Assembly (NCBI GenBank): GCA_035529895.1
Contig: DATKVV010000032.1
Coordinates: 39,555-103,554 of the forward strand
Source: JAUWKC01 sp035529895
GTDB lineage: Bacteria > Planctomycetota > Phycisphaerae > Sedimentisphaerales > Anaerobacaceae
Direction of reading: 5' to 3'
DNA: 64,000 nt
Shown: positions 51,450 through 60,535 of the stretch, piece after piece
How positions within the stretch are numbered: the stretch's first letter is position 1
Layout: every line of letters begins with the position of its first letter
Position numbers and translations under genes: made by a program
Notes under the pieces: generated by a model
Told to the model about the DNA's origin: nothing
The model's database searches: none
What the model saw: the letters and a program-made list of their open reading frames with translations, nothing else

Positions 51450-52694
51450 ATGTATGCACTGATTGCAATGGCTGTGGCGCTGGCGCTTCTGGTTGTTCTG
51501 CTGCACCTGAAGGTCAAGCTGGGGCGGTCGATGGTTTTGTCGGCCGTTGGGCTGGCTGTTCTTCTTAAGGTGACACCGGGCGATTTTTTGCGGGCCTTCG
51601 TTCACGAATGGCACAGCAAGCCCCTGAGCCAAACCACCGGCTATCTTTTTGTCACACTTACGGTGCTGCTGACGCTGGTCAATGTGCTGGGCAATGCGAT
51701 GAAGGAAACGGGCGTTTCGCGGCGGCTGGTACCTGCGCTACAAGGGTTGTTTCGCAGCCGGCGGGTTGCTTTGGCGGCCATACCTATGATGATGGGGCTG
51801 CTGCCGACGCCGGGCGGTATTATGCTGTCGGCGCCTATGGTTCGTGACCTCGGGGACCACATCGGGGTCGGCCGGTCCCACTCGGCAGCCATTAATTTTC
51901 TGTTTCGTCACCAGTGGGAAACCGTCTGGCCGCTCTTTCCCGCTGTGCCTCTAATCCAAAGCATGTTCGGCATATCAGCGTTTGCCTTGATTTCACATAA
52001 CATAGTTATCCCTGTTGCGGGCACGTTGGGCGGTGTTGTTTTTCTGCTGCTGGCGGGAATACCGCCGAGGGACCCGCAAAGGCAGGCGGCCAGCCCGTTT
52101 GGCAGCAACGTGCGTAATTTCGCGCGGGCTTTCTGGCCCATAGCTATGGTGGCGGCGCTTTATGCCGGGTTCAATCTCTCGCCGGCAATCGGAATTTTGC
52201 TGGCCGTTATCATCTTCCTTGGTGTTAACAAAGTGCCATTGACAGGCTGGCCGGGAATCTTCAAATCAGGCATCGAGTTCGACTTTGCGCTGCTTGTATT
52301 TGGGGCCTTGCTCTTTAAGCTCAATCTCGAAGCAGGTGAGGCCATTCCCGCCGTTGTCAAATTCCTGACAGAGATGAATGTCTCGAAATACGTGCTAATC
52401 TTTTTCCTGCCAATGCTGGTTTCGTTTCTGACTGGCGTGACAATGCCGACGGTCGCGATCACCTTTCCATTCCTTATGCCCTTCATCGGCACAGGTCACG
52501 AGGCCAGACTATCGCTGGAAACTCTTGCCTTTTCGGGTTTGATTTGCGGTCTTCTGGTTACGCCGGTCCATTTGTGCCTGGCGCTTTCGGCAAGCTACTT
52601 CGAGGCGCCACTGACAAGAATCATAATCAGGCTGCTGGGTCCGGTGGTTTTTGTCGCCGCTGCCGGCATATTGATGGCCCTGCTTTTCGGATGA
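51450..52694 (+). CDS. DUF401 family permease
   Basis: About 414 residues. The ATG at 51450 is preferred over a TTG at 51438 because GAGGA lies 12 nt before it. Around ten membrane helices with MMMGLLPTPGGIMLSAPMVR, NFLFRHQWETVWPLFPAVPL and SFLTGVTMPTVAITFPFLMP, which are hallmarks of DUF401, a member of the ion-transporter superfamily related to gluconate/lactate-type permeases. Substrate unknown; last gene of the sugar operon, possibly exporting or importing an acid product. Confidence 0.8.
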   Translation: MYALIAMAVALALLVVLLHLKVKLGRSMVLSAVGLAVLLKVTPGDFLRAFVHEWHSKPLSQTTGYLFVTLTVLLTLVNVLGNAMKETGVSRRLVPALQGLFRSRRVALAAIPMMMGLLPTPGGIMLSAPMVRDLGDHIGVGRSHSAAINFLFRHQWETVWPLFPAVPLIQSMFGISAFALISHNIVIPVAGTLGGVVFLLLAGIPPRDPQRQAASPFGSNVRNFARAFWPIAMVAALYAGFNLSPAIGILLAVIIFLGVNKVPLTGWPGIFKSGIEFDFALLVFGALLFKLNLEAGEAIPAVVKFLTEMNVSKYVLIFFLPMLVSFLTGVTMPTVAITFPFLMPFIGTGHEARLSLETLAFSGLICGLLVTPVHLCLALSASYFEAPLTRIIIRLLGPVVFVAAAGILMALLFG

Positions 52695-52808
52695 GCAATA
52701 CGCGCCTGGAACGTAACCTGGCAGATTCTCTTACGACTTTCGAGTTTCAATCGCCGAACCTTGCCTGCGGGTTGTTTTCCTTACCGCCCACTTGTTATCA
52801 GCTCGTCG

Positions 52809-55202
52809 CTACTTTTTTATTTGAATAAGATGAGCCGTTGGACTCTTTGGGATTCTGATGTTGATGGTATTGGTCTTGTCATTACCGTAGAAACAACCGG
52901 GGCCAAAATACCAGCCTTCTTCCGCCTTATCGTAAGCGCATTTATTCTTAATCTGAGGCGACTGTTTTGAATCGACGAGCACGGAAACAGGCTCTTTGCC
53001 ATAGTGTACCCACAGCTCGTAAGCCACATTCGACGGGGTGATTGAGATATCCATGTTTTTCTCATCTTCCAAACAGGTGTATGTTGTTTCCTTGAAGGGG
53101 CCCTTGACTGTGTCGCAGTCGTACATCACGTATTTCGAGCGGCCGGTCTTATCAGGGTACACGTCGATGGTGATTGGGTCGGGCGCTTTCTCGTAGATGT
53201 AACTCATCAGCGGCATCATGGGGATAATGGCGCCGGCCTTGACGAACACAGGCAGGCCGTCCCTGCCGTACAGCGGGGCGTCCACCATGACGGTTTGGCC
53301 CCCCGGGTATTCTCTGTCCGTCCAGTAGTGAATCCATTTTCCTTTTGGTAAATATACGTTCCATTTGCCTGTTTTTTCCATGACCGGCGCAACGAGGATT
53401 TCCCGGCCGAGCATGAAATGAAAATCCTTGTCGTACGTATTGGCGTCATCCTGATAGTCGAAAACCAGAGGCGCCAGAATCGGTCGGCCCGTTATATGGG
53501 CCTCAATAGCGCTGGAATAGTAATAGGGATGAAGCCGGTAGCGAAGCTTCAGATAAAACCGAAACAAATCTTGCTGCTGCTCTGTAAACAGCCACGGAAA
53601 CGGGGCGCTGGCGTCATTGGCTCCCTGGAACTTGGCAACTGGCGCGACCGGCATCATGTTTACTATTCGGCGCATGACGTTTTGCTCTTCGAGAGGCTCT
53701 CCTTTTCCTCGGTTTGTAAAGCCGCCGAGGTCGGCGGAGATGGAGCTGTAGCCGGCCAGGCCGCCGTTGCGGAAGTAATTCAGGTCGACGTCGAGGAACT
53801 GCAGGCCGTGCGGCGTGTCACCGGGCCAGGGGATTATGTATCGATGGCCGCCGATGGGTCCGCCGCGACTGATGACGGGTCGCCCATAGAGGCCCTGCGA
53901 AGCCATTCCCTCGACGACCGTTTTGGCCCACAGTGAGCCGAAAAGATTGTGCGCTTCGTAACCATTGGCAAACTTCTGCAGACCGGTGTATTGCATCGAC
54001 CTTTCGCCGTTGTCCTGTCTCCAGAAGTCCATGCCGTCCCTGATGCGCGGCAGATGCGCCGCAAAATACTTGTCCATGTCGGCTTTTTTGGTGGGGTCAA
54101 AGCCTTTCCAATTATAAATGTCGTCGAACAGGGCGCAACTGAAGGCGGTCTTTATTCCGTATTTATCCAGTGTTTTGTACATATTCGCCGGGTTTTCATG
54201 TCCGCTGGCCCAGGTGAAATTCGGCCCGAGCGAGCCGAAGTCCATCACGAACACATCGACGGGCCAGTCCGCCTGCCTGTATTTGTTTGCGGCCTCGATT
54301 ATCTTGTCCTCCAGCCAGGTGCAGTGGACCTGGATGTGGCCGAAATACCACTTCTGGGGCAGGATGGGCTTGCCCACTATATCGGTATATCTGTTTAGAA
54401 TGTCCGCAAAGGCGGGGCCGTAAATCACATAATAGTCCATGTCCCAGCCTTCCATCCCGCCGCTGGTGGCGCTGAAGGAATATTGGCCGTCGGTCGTTCC
54501 CATCTCGAACGTGACGTCATCGTCGAGATTGTTAAAGAAAATCCCATAGCCCCTGGTGCTGTAAAAAAACGGAACGGGAAATCCCCCGGAGTCGTGGTGC
54601 TTTTCAAGCTCCTTTGCGTAGCAGACGATTTTATGGCCGCGCATATCGAGCGGATGGTTATGTGCGCCAAAGCCAAAGAAGTGCTCGTCATCCTGCAGAT
54701 GCATAGTTTCATAGACTCTTGAGTCTGCGTAGCCCAGGCCCGCATCAATTATGCCCTCCTTCTCCATAACCAGGAGGTTTCCCTCGGCGTCGCAGAAAGC
54801 CAGCTTGAAAGGCTGCTTTCTGACTTTAACGACCAGCTTGCCGGCACGGATGGTATGGACAACGCCTTCCAAATCCGCGTCAAATTCTTCGGAAATCCGA
54901 TACGATACGCCGGGCCAGGTATACGTGACGACAGCATAAGGGCCGTTGGCGTTGGCGTGCAGGTCATCGGCGGGAAACTCTTTGCCGGCCGGCGCCATAT
55001 GGACCCTGACCAGGTCCTCTTTCAGAAAACTCAGTCTTACTTTGCCGTTTTCGCAGTTGAACGTAATGCGGCAGCCATCCTCTTGATAAGAGTTTACATT
55101 GCCCATCATAGTATAACCGGCAGCGCTGCTCGCCAAAGTGATACGCAGAATGCTGAACAAGGCAAACGTAAACATCCTTCTGTTATTAACCTTTTGAAAC
55201 AT
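52809..55202 (-). CDS. exported glycoside hydrolase family 31 enzyme
   Basis: 797 residues with an N-terminal signal (MFTFALFSILRITLASSAAG). After an N-terminal beta-sandwich, the barrel contains PVDVFVMDFGSLGPNFTWAS, then RDGMDFWRQDNGE with the likely nucleophile Asp, and PVISRGGPIGGHRY with IPWPGDT around the acid/base. LRYRLHPYYYSSAIEAHITG and the C-terminal strands follow, as in alpha-xylosidases/alpha-glucosidases. Own promoter at 55294-55322. Probably acts in the periplasm on alpha-linked side chains. Confidence 0.88.
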   Translation of the reverse strand: MFQKVNNRRMFTFALFSILRITLASSAAGYTMMGNVNSYQEDGCRITFNCENGKVRLSFLKEDLVRVHMAPAGKEFPADDLHANANGPYAVVTYTWPGVSYRISEEFDADLEGVVHTIRAGKLVVKVRKQPFKLAFCDAEGNLLVMEKEGIIDAGLGYADSRVYETMHLQDDEHFFGFGAHNHPLDMRGHKIVCYAKELEKHHDSGGFPVPFFYSTRGYGIFFNNLDDDVTFEMGTTDGQYSFSATSGGMEGWDMDYYVIYGPAFADILNRYTDIVGKPILPQKWYFGHIQVHCTWLEDKIIEAANKYRQADWPVDVFVMDFGSLGPNFTWASGHENPANMYKTLDKYGIKTAFSCALFDDIYNWKGFDPTKKADMDKYFAAHLPRIRDGMDFWRQDNGERSMQYTGLQKFANGYEAHNLFGSLWAKTVVEGMASQGLYGRPVISRGGPIGGHRYIIPWPGDTPHGLQFLDVDLNYFRNGGLAGYSSISADLGGFTNRGKGEPLEEQNVMRRIVNMMPVAPVAKFQGANDASAPFPWLFTEQQQDLFRFYLKLRYRLHPYYYSSAIEAHITGRPILAPLVFDYQDDANTYDKDFHFMLGREILVAPVMEKTGKWNVYLPKGKWIHYWTDREYPGGQTVMVDAPLYGRDGLPVFVKAGAIIPMMPLMSYIYEKAPDPITIDVYPDKTGRSKYVMYDCDTVKGPFKETTYTCLEDEKNMDISITPSNVAYELWVHYGKEPVSVLVDSKQSPQIKNKCAYDKAEEGWYFGPGCFYGNDKTNTINIRIPKSPTAHLIQIKK

Positions 55203-55293
55203 TAATTTTCCTCCGGCCGATGCTGAGGCATCTACACAGAATTACTTTGTATGATGGGAATAAAACCCCACAACACACACGTATTCAAGAGGG

Positions 55294-55322
55294 ATTGTAC
55301 ATTCTCCGCCGATTTTAATCAA
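55294..55322 (-). promoter_or_regulatory. promoter of the GH31 gene
   Basis: Minus strand: -35 TTGATT (55322-55317), 17-bp spacer, -10 TACAAT (55299-55294). Confidence 0.65.
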
Positions 55323-55392
55323 GGATATTCGGGTTGTGCTCTTACCGGTATTGATTCGTGCCGGCAGGCGCAGAGCGGGAAAATCTGAAAGG

Positions 55393-56352
55393 TCAACCCT
55401 CAGCTTCCGGACAGGACATCATGTAGTCAATCAACTCACTGAATTTGGCTGTTGCAACGGCAACTGTGCAGTCGGCCGCACCGTAGTAAAGATTTAGGAC
55501 ATCGGTTTCCTTGTGGACGACGGCGCCGGTGGGAAATACCACATCGCTTACGTCGCCTATTCGCTCATAAAGTTCGCGCGGCCCCAAAACCCATTCATCG
55601 CTCCGCCGCAGCACTCGCCACGGTTCCTCCAAATCCAGAAGTGCCAGCCCCACGCGGTATATTGCACCTGCCGTGGTCGCGCGAACGCCATGATAGAATA
55701 TAATCCAACCGTGCGGTGTTTCTATCGGCTGACAAGCCAGGCCGACCCTGTGGCAGTCCCAATACGCAGACCTGGTCTTAATCAGGATCCTGTGGTCGCC
55801 CCAATGTTTCAGGTCCGGCGAGAAACTTATCCAGATGTGCGCCTCGCCTCGGACAATCGGCCGATGAATCAATGCGAATCGGCCCCTGAATCTGTAAGGA
55901 AACAGGGATGCATCTTTATCTTCCGGCGGCAAGAGCGCCCCAAGACGCGCAAAAGTTCTGAAATTTTTCGTGATGGCCAGCGAAACTACCGGCCCGCCTT
56001 CGCTAAAAGAAGTATATGTGATGGCAAACTGTTTCTGGTCTTCGAGCCAGATAATGCGAGGGTCTTCCAGACCCCATCTTTCCTCACGCGAACTTTCATC
56101 CGCCTCGAGTGTCGGCGCGGGGTCGATTTTCCAGTTTGTGAACCCGTCGGCACTTCGCGCGATGGTCAGGTGCGAAAAGCCACGCATATCCTCAACGCGA
56201 TTCAACAGCAGCGTCTCCGAGTTCAACCTGGCGGCGCCCGGATTGAAAACCGCGTTTGCCGGGTAAGGCCAGTTTTCCGGTGTTAATATCGGATTGCCTT
56301 CGTACCTTTTGAAAAGCTCGTGCGCCTTTTTTTGCCGTGAAATCTGATTCAT
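55393..56352 (-). CDS. GH130-family glycoside phosphorylase or hydrolase
   Basis: 319 residues of the five-bladed propeller GH130 family: GNPILTPENWPYPANAVFNP, LLLNRVEDMRGFSH, WGLEDPRII and HRPIVRGEAHIWISFSPDLK, with IIFYHGV and LGPRELYE later. GH130 enzymes phosphorolyse or hydrolyse beta-mannosides. No signal peptide, so cytoplasmic; a phosphorylase is likely but not certain. Downstream of the GH31 gene on the same strand. Confidence 0.85.
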   Translation of the reverse strand: MNQISRQKKAHELFKRYEGNPILTPENWPYPANAVFNPGAARLNSETLLLNRVEDMRGFSHLTIARSADGFTNWKIDPAPTLEADESSREERWGLEDPRIIWLEDQKQFAITYTSFSEGGPVVSLAITKNFRTFARLGALLPPEDKDASLFPYRFRGRFALIHRPIVRGEAHIWISFSPDLKHWGDHRILIKTRSAYWDCHRVGLACQPIETPHGWIIFYHGVRATTAGAIYRVGLALLDLEEPWRVLRRSDEWVLGPRELYERIGDVSDVVFPTGAVVHKETDVLNLYYGAADCTVAVATAKFSELIDYMMSCPEAEG

Positions 56353-56572
56353 ATTTCGGTTCCATAACTACAAGGACCTATACCCTACTGTGACGCCGAT
56401 ATCTGCCTCACTCAAGAATAATCGGCAGGAAGACGCATTGCCCTGAATGAAACTGGGGATTTTAGCCGCACCTTTGAAGAAAGTACTCCTCCGGCCGGCC
56501 CTATGGGGGCGGCTGCACCAGCCAGCGCCAATATTGCGCCCTTGAGTTGAATCCAACATCCCAACATATATA

Positions 56573-58720
56573 CTACGCCTTTATCAACTGCGTTTCGTAC
56601 AAACTCTGATACAGGGGGCACCTTTGCATTAAGTGCGGGTGCTGACCCTGTGCGACGATTCGTCCCTCGTCCATCACCACTATCACATCTGCAGTGATGA
56701 CGGTGCTGAATCTGTGCGCGATGACAAAACTGGTTCTGTCATGCATAATTTCCTGGATGGCCTTATAAATCTTGGCTTCGCTGTCGGCGTCGACCTGGCT
56801 GGTGGCCTCATCGAAAATCAGGATTGACGGGTTTTTCAAAATCGCCCTTGCAATGACAATTCTCTGGAGTTGGCCGCCGCTGAGGCCGGCACCATGCTCG
56901 CCGAGGATACTATCATAGCCGTCCGGCAAGGGACAGATAAATTCGTGCGCAAACGCGCGTTTTGCCGCGTCAATTATCTCTTCTCTGGCGGCGTTGAGCT
57001 TGCCGTACGCAATATTGGCGGCTATCGTATCGTGGAACGTCATCACCTGCTGAGTAACCATGCCGATTTGGCTGCGCAAGCTGAAAAGTGTTACGTCGCG
57101 AATGTCTTTGGCGTCTATCAGAATCCTGCCGCTGTCGGGGTCGTAAAACCTCGGCAGTAAGTTTGCCAGCGTCGTCTTGCCGGAGCCGTTCGGTCCGACG
57201 ATAGCAACGTTCTGTCCTGCTTGTACCGACAGGTTAACTCCCTTTAGTACCGGTCTGTCAGTTCCCGGATAGGAAAAAACCACATCCTCAAATTCGATTG
57301 TTCCCCGCAGCGGCGCCAGTTCCACGGCTCCGACTTTTTCAGGCTCAACACTCTGGTCCAAAATCTGGAACACTCGTTCGGCGCCGGCGTTGGCCTGTTG
57401 CAGCTTGTTCCATACATCGCTCGTCTTGCGCACCGACTCTGCCGACGCCCCCAGCAAAATGAGCAGCACAAAAAAGTCGCTCGCCTGCATGGTTCCACTG
57501 TAGACCCATTGCGCGCCGAACATCAGCCCTACAGAGCCTGCTATCATCCCAAGCATTTCCAGTAAAGGCTCTGTCGATGCATCCACCTTTGCGATTCGAA
57601 ACTGCTGTTTCAAGAGCCTGCGGTTGATGCCGGTGAAACTCGCTTGTTCATAGTCCTGACGGTTAAAGACCTTTATGACCTGCAGCGAGCGCATCGCTTC
57701 GGTCAGCTTGCCCAGCATCTTGGCCCAGCTTGCGAGCGATTTTCTGGTCGCCCGCTTGATTTTTCGTCCTAAGGTGGTAATCGCATATATGGCCGGTGGC
57801 CCGCCGCACAAAAACACCAGTGTCATATTGGGGTCTATCCACATCGCGGCCGCAATCATCCCAACAGCCTTTAACGGCTCGCGAAGCGTCTTGCCAAACA
57901 GAACCTTAAGCCCGCCGGCGATTAATCCGGTATCGGCAATGAATCTACTGACCGTGTTCGACGGCCCTTGCCCCGCAAAGAAGCCCACAGGCATTTCAAG
58001 AGAATGTCTGAATGTGTCCTCCCGCAACCAGGCCAGCGACGTATCAACGACCTTCTCAACCGTATAATCCTGGTAGAAGCGAGCGATACATCGCACCGCC
58101 GTCACAATGACCATAACGAAAATGATGAATACCACAGCCTTTTTCTTGTTCTGCCTACTCTGGCCTTGCGGGACAAACCGCAGGAGTTTTTGTGCACGAT
58201 CGGCATAAAAAGGCTTTTTGCCGCACTGAAGTTCCTTTTCTATTTTTATCAGCCGTCCGGATTCATTAGTCCGTCCATATTGAACCACTATCGATTTGAC
58301 ATTTGAAATTGTTGCCAGCTCTCTAAGCAGTTGGCTTGAAGGTATGCTAACATTGTCTTTGCGTATCACGCTGCTACCGGCCCCAACGATCAAATCCCCG
58401 TGTTTGAGCCCCGCTTCCCAGGCAGGGCTGCGGCGCTTTACCTTCACGACCCTGAGCTGATAGGCAACTTCCGGCTTGTTCGGGTCTGAAAGGTCCACGC
58501 TGCCGGGAACATAAAAGCTCAGGCCGTAGCGGCTCTCGCATATAGTTCTGTTAATCCAACCGTGCAGTCCTTCTTCGCCCATCATCACTTTCAACAGCGG
58601 CAGGATTGTTGCGATACTGAACGAGAAAAGCGTACCAATGAGCAGCGCGCTGCACAGGATTGTCACCAGCCTGTGCCACTGCGGCCAGATATATTTGCGT
58701 ACCCGCCAGAGAGCCTTCAT
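56573..58720 (-). CDS. MsbA-type ABC exporter with PDZ-like domain between TM1 and TM2
   Basis: 715 residues. The promoter at 58804-58832 would start transcription near 58797, leaving only about 5 nt before an upstream in-frame ATG at 58792, so the ATG at 58720 is chosen. TM1 (about 17-43) and TM2 (about 195-215) enclose about 150 extracytoplasmic residues; within them LRVVKVKRRSPAWEAGLKHG and the following strands (about 88-165) read as a PDZ domain. The remaining helices and an ATPase with VGPNGSGKTTL, LSGGQLQRIVIARAI and IFDEATSQVDA are normal for lipid/peptide exporters. Confidence 0.88.
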   Translation of the reverse strand: MKALWRVRKYIWPQWHRLVTILCSALLIGTLFSFSIATILPLLKVMMGEEGLHGWINRTICESRYGLSFYVPGSVDLSDPNKPEVAYQLRVVKVKRRSPAWEAGLKHGDLIVGAGSSVIRKDNVSIPSSQLLRELATISNVKSIVVQYGRTNESGRLIKIEKELQCGKKPFYADRAQKLLRFVPQGQSRQNKKKAVVFIIFVMVIVTAVRCIARFYQDYTVEKVVDTSLAWLREDTFRHSLEMPVGFFAGQGPSNTVSRFIADTGLIAGGLKVLFGKTLREPLKAVGMIAAAMWIDPNMTLVFLCGGPPAIYAITTLGRKIKRATRKSLASWAKMLGKLTEAMRSLQVIKVFNRQDYEQASFTGINRRLLKQQFRIAKVDASTEPLLEMLGMIAGSVGLMFGAQWVYSGTMQASDFFVLLILLGASAESVRKTSDVWNKLQQANAGAERVFQILDQSVEPEKVGAVELAPLRGTIEFEDVVFSYPGTDRPVLKGVNLSVQAGQNVAIVGPNGSGKTTLANLLPRFYDPDSGRILIDAKDIRDVTLFSLRSQIGMVTQQVMTFHDTIAANIAYGKLNAAREEIIDAAKRAFAHEFICPLPDGYDSILGEHGAGLSGGQLQRIVIARAILKNPSILIFDEATSQVDADSEAKIYKAIQEIMHDRTSFVIAHRFSTVITADVIVVMDEGRIVAQGQHPHLMQRCPLYQSLYETQLIKA

Positions 58721-58803
58721 TTGATTAATCTCTACATTTACTGGAAACTTATCTGGCCGAGCGGCGACAGTGCCGCTCCACATGGCGGCCATTTAATCCC
58801 AGC

Positions 58804-58832
58804 ACAGTAACAGACCAAGGGTCTGTGGTCAA
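58804..58832 (-). promoter_or_regulatory. ABC exporter promoter with internal palindrome
   Basis: Minus strand: -35 TTGACC (58832-58827), 17-bp spacer, -10 TACTGT (58809-58804). The spacer contains the perfect palindrome CAGACC-AAG-GGTCTG (58811-58825), ideally placed for a repressor. Confidence 0.5.
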
Positions 58833-58847
58833 GTCCAAAAGGTTTTA

Positions 58848-58876
58848 TTGACTCAGACGGGCGTTTTTGCTATGGT
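58848..58876 (+). promoter_or_regulatory. promoter of the MBL-fold hydrolase gene
   Basis: -35 TTGACT (58848-58853), 17-bp spacer, -10 TATGGT (58871-58876). Confidence 0.6.
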
Positions 58877-58900
58877 AGCTGCCCTTTAGGATACAGTTAA

Positions 58901-59530
58901 ATGGAAATCGACCGTCTAATTCTTGGCGCCTTCGAAACCAACTGCTACGTGGTCCGCGCAAACAAGGCGGCAGACAGGTGCCTTGTCATCGATGCAGGCC
59001 TTGAAGCAACAGAGTTAGTCGACTTTATTCAGGAACGCAAGTTAAATCCCTTAGCGGTTGTTCTGACTCATGGGCACGCAGACCATATTGTCGGTGTGGC
59101 GGAGGCGCGCAAAAGTTTCCCGGCAGTAAAGGTTTATATCCATAAACTCGACGCCGAGATGCTCACCGGGGCAGAGAATAACCTGTCGGCGCTGACAGGA
59201 GAGCTGTTCAGAACGGAGCCGGCTGATTTGACGCTGGAAGAAGGGGATGTGGTCGAGCAAGCCGGTATCAGACTGCACGTACTCCATACGCCGGGCCACA
59301 CGCCGGGCGGTATCTGCTTATATTCAAGAGAGCATGGGGTTGTCTTCGTTGGCGATACGTTATTTGCCGGGTCAATCGGCCGAACAGATTTTCCGGGCGG
59401 AAGTATGACGCAACTGATAACAGGCATAAGAGAGAAACTCCTGACGCTGCCCGACGAAACCGTCGTCTACCCCGGCCACGGACCAATAACTACAGTAGAA
59501 CAGGAAAGAAAGTATAACCCATACCTGTAA
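58901..59530 (+). CDS. MBL-fold metallo-hydrolase (glyoxalase II-like)
   Basis: 209 residues with the metallo-beta-lactamase motifs: LTHGHADHIVG (about 51-61), HTPGHTPGG (about 130), GDTLFAGSIGRTDFPGG (about 150-166) and VYPGHGP (about 193). This subgroup includes glyoxalase II-like thioesterases of about 210 residues. Cytoplasmic. The gene is divergent from the ABC exporter and followed after 49 bp by an EamA transporter. Confidence 0.9.
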   Translation: MEIDRLILGAFETNCYVVRANKAADRCLVIDAGLEATELVDFIQERKLNPLAVVLTHGHADHIVGVAEARKSFPAVKVYIHKLDAEMLTGAENNLSALTGELFRTEPADLTLEEGDVVEQAGIRLHVLHTPGHTPGGICLYSREHGVVFVGDTLFAGSIGRTDFPGGSMTQLITGIREKLLTLPDETVVYPGHGPITTVEQERKYNPYL

Positions 59531-59579
59531 TAGCAGGCTTGTCAGGGCGGCCGGCGCAAAATCGGAATGAATCTCGCAA

Positions 59580-60515
59580 ATGAGGCGCACGAGCATCCAA
59601 AAACTCGATACTTCGGCGACTTTGGCAAGCGTTGGCGCACTGCTTTGCTGGTCGTCGGGCCCGATTTTTATAAAACTTCTCGCCGACTACCTGGACCTGT
59701 GGACGCAGAACATGCTGCGGTACCAGGTGGCATGCCTTTTCTGGCTCCCATTTCTTTTGCTTTCTCTTAAGAAAAAGCGCATTGACGGGGGGCTGTGGCT
59801 GCGTGCCCTTTTGCCGGCCGCGGCAAATACGGTTATGCAATGCTTATGGGCGGCGGCCTTTTACTACATCAAGCCGGCCTTTGCGCTTCTGCTGACTCAG
59901 TCGTCCGTTATCTGGATAGCCGGGTTTTCAGTGGCCTTTTTTGCTCAGGAAAGACTTCTGCTGAAAAGCAAACATTTCTGGCTCGGAGCGGTATTCTCGA
60001 TAATCGGCGTAGCGGGAGTATTGTTCTTCAAGGAAGATTTCGCCGCCCCGAAGACCCTGACGGGCATAATAATCGCCCTCGGCGCTGCTTTCATGTGGGC
60101 GGTATATACGATTTGTGCCAAACTCGCTTTCAAGAATATCGATTCTCGCAGTGGTTTCTCGGTGGTAAGTATCTATACGGTTGCCGGCCTTTGGATACTT
60201 GCATTAGCGTTTGGCAGGCCGCAGGATTGTGCAAAAATTACTATGCGGCCGTGGGTTTACGTTGTGGTTTCCGGCATCTTAAGTATTGCATTCAGTCATG
60301 TGCTGTACTATTCAGCGATAAGGCGTATCGGGGCTACGATACCGTCGCTGGTGCTGTTGCTGCAGCCGTTTATCGTGCTGGCGATTTCCAGCGTAGTCTT
60401 CGATGAATCGCTGAACGCCTTTCAGTGGTTCTTCGGCCTTGTCTTGCTTTTCGGCTCGGGGCTGGCCGTGCTGGCGCAGCAACATCTGGGGCCGCGTGCC
60501 GGCAGTGAACAATAA
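59580..60515 (+). CDS. EamA/DMT-family transporter
   Basis: 311 residues with ten membrane helices in two EamA repeats: TLASVGALLCWSSGPIFIKL at the start and LGAAFMWAVYTICAKLAFKN opening the second. VLLLQPFIVLAISSVVFDES with its Glu is the usual close of the repeat. Drug/metabolite exporters of this kind carry amino acids or other small metabolites; substrate unknown. Confidence 0.88.
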   Translation: MRRTSIQKLDTSATLASVGALLCWSSGPIFIKLLADYLDLWTQNMLRYQVACLFWLPFLLLSLKKKRIDGGLWLRALLPAAANTVMQCLWAAAFYYIKPAFALLLTQSSVIWIAGFSVAFFAQERLLLKSKHFWLGAVFSIIGVAGVLFFKEDFAAPKTLTGIIIALGAAFMWAVYTICAKLAFKNIDSRSGFSVVSIYTVAGLWILALAFGRPQDCAKITMRPWVYVVVSGILSIAFSHVLYYSAIRRIGATIPSLVLLLQPFIVLAISSVVFDESLNAFQWFFGLVLLFGSGLAVLAQQHLGPRAGSEQ

Positions 60516-60535
60516 CCGGGGCCTGTCGGTTGTCG

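Noticed and set aside
58721..58792. Longer N-terminus for the ABC exporter
   Set aside because: The predicted transcription start lies only about five bases before that ATG, and the extra residues are not typical of the family.
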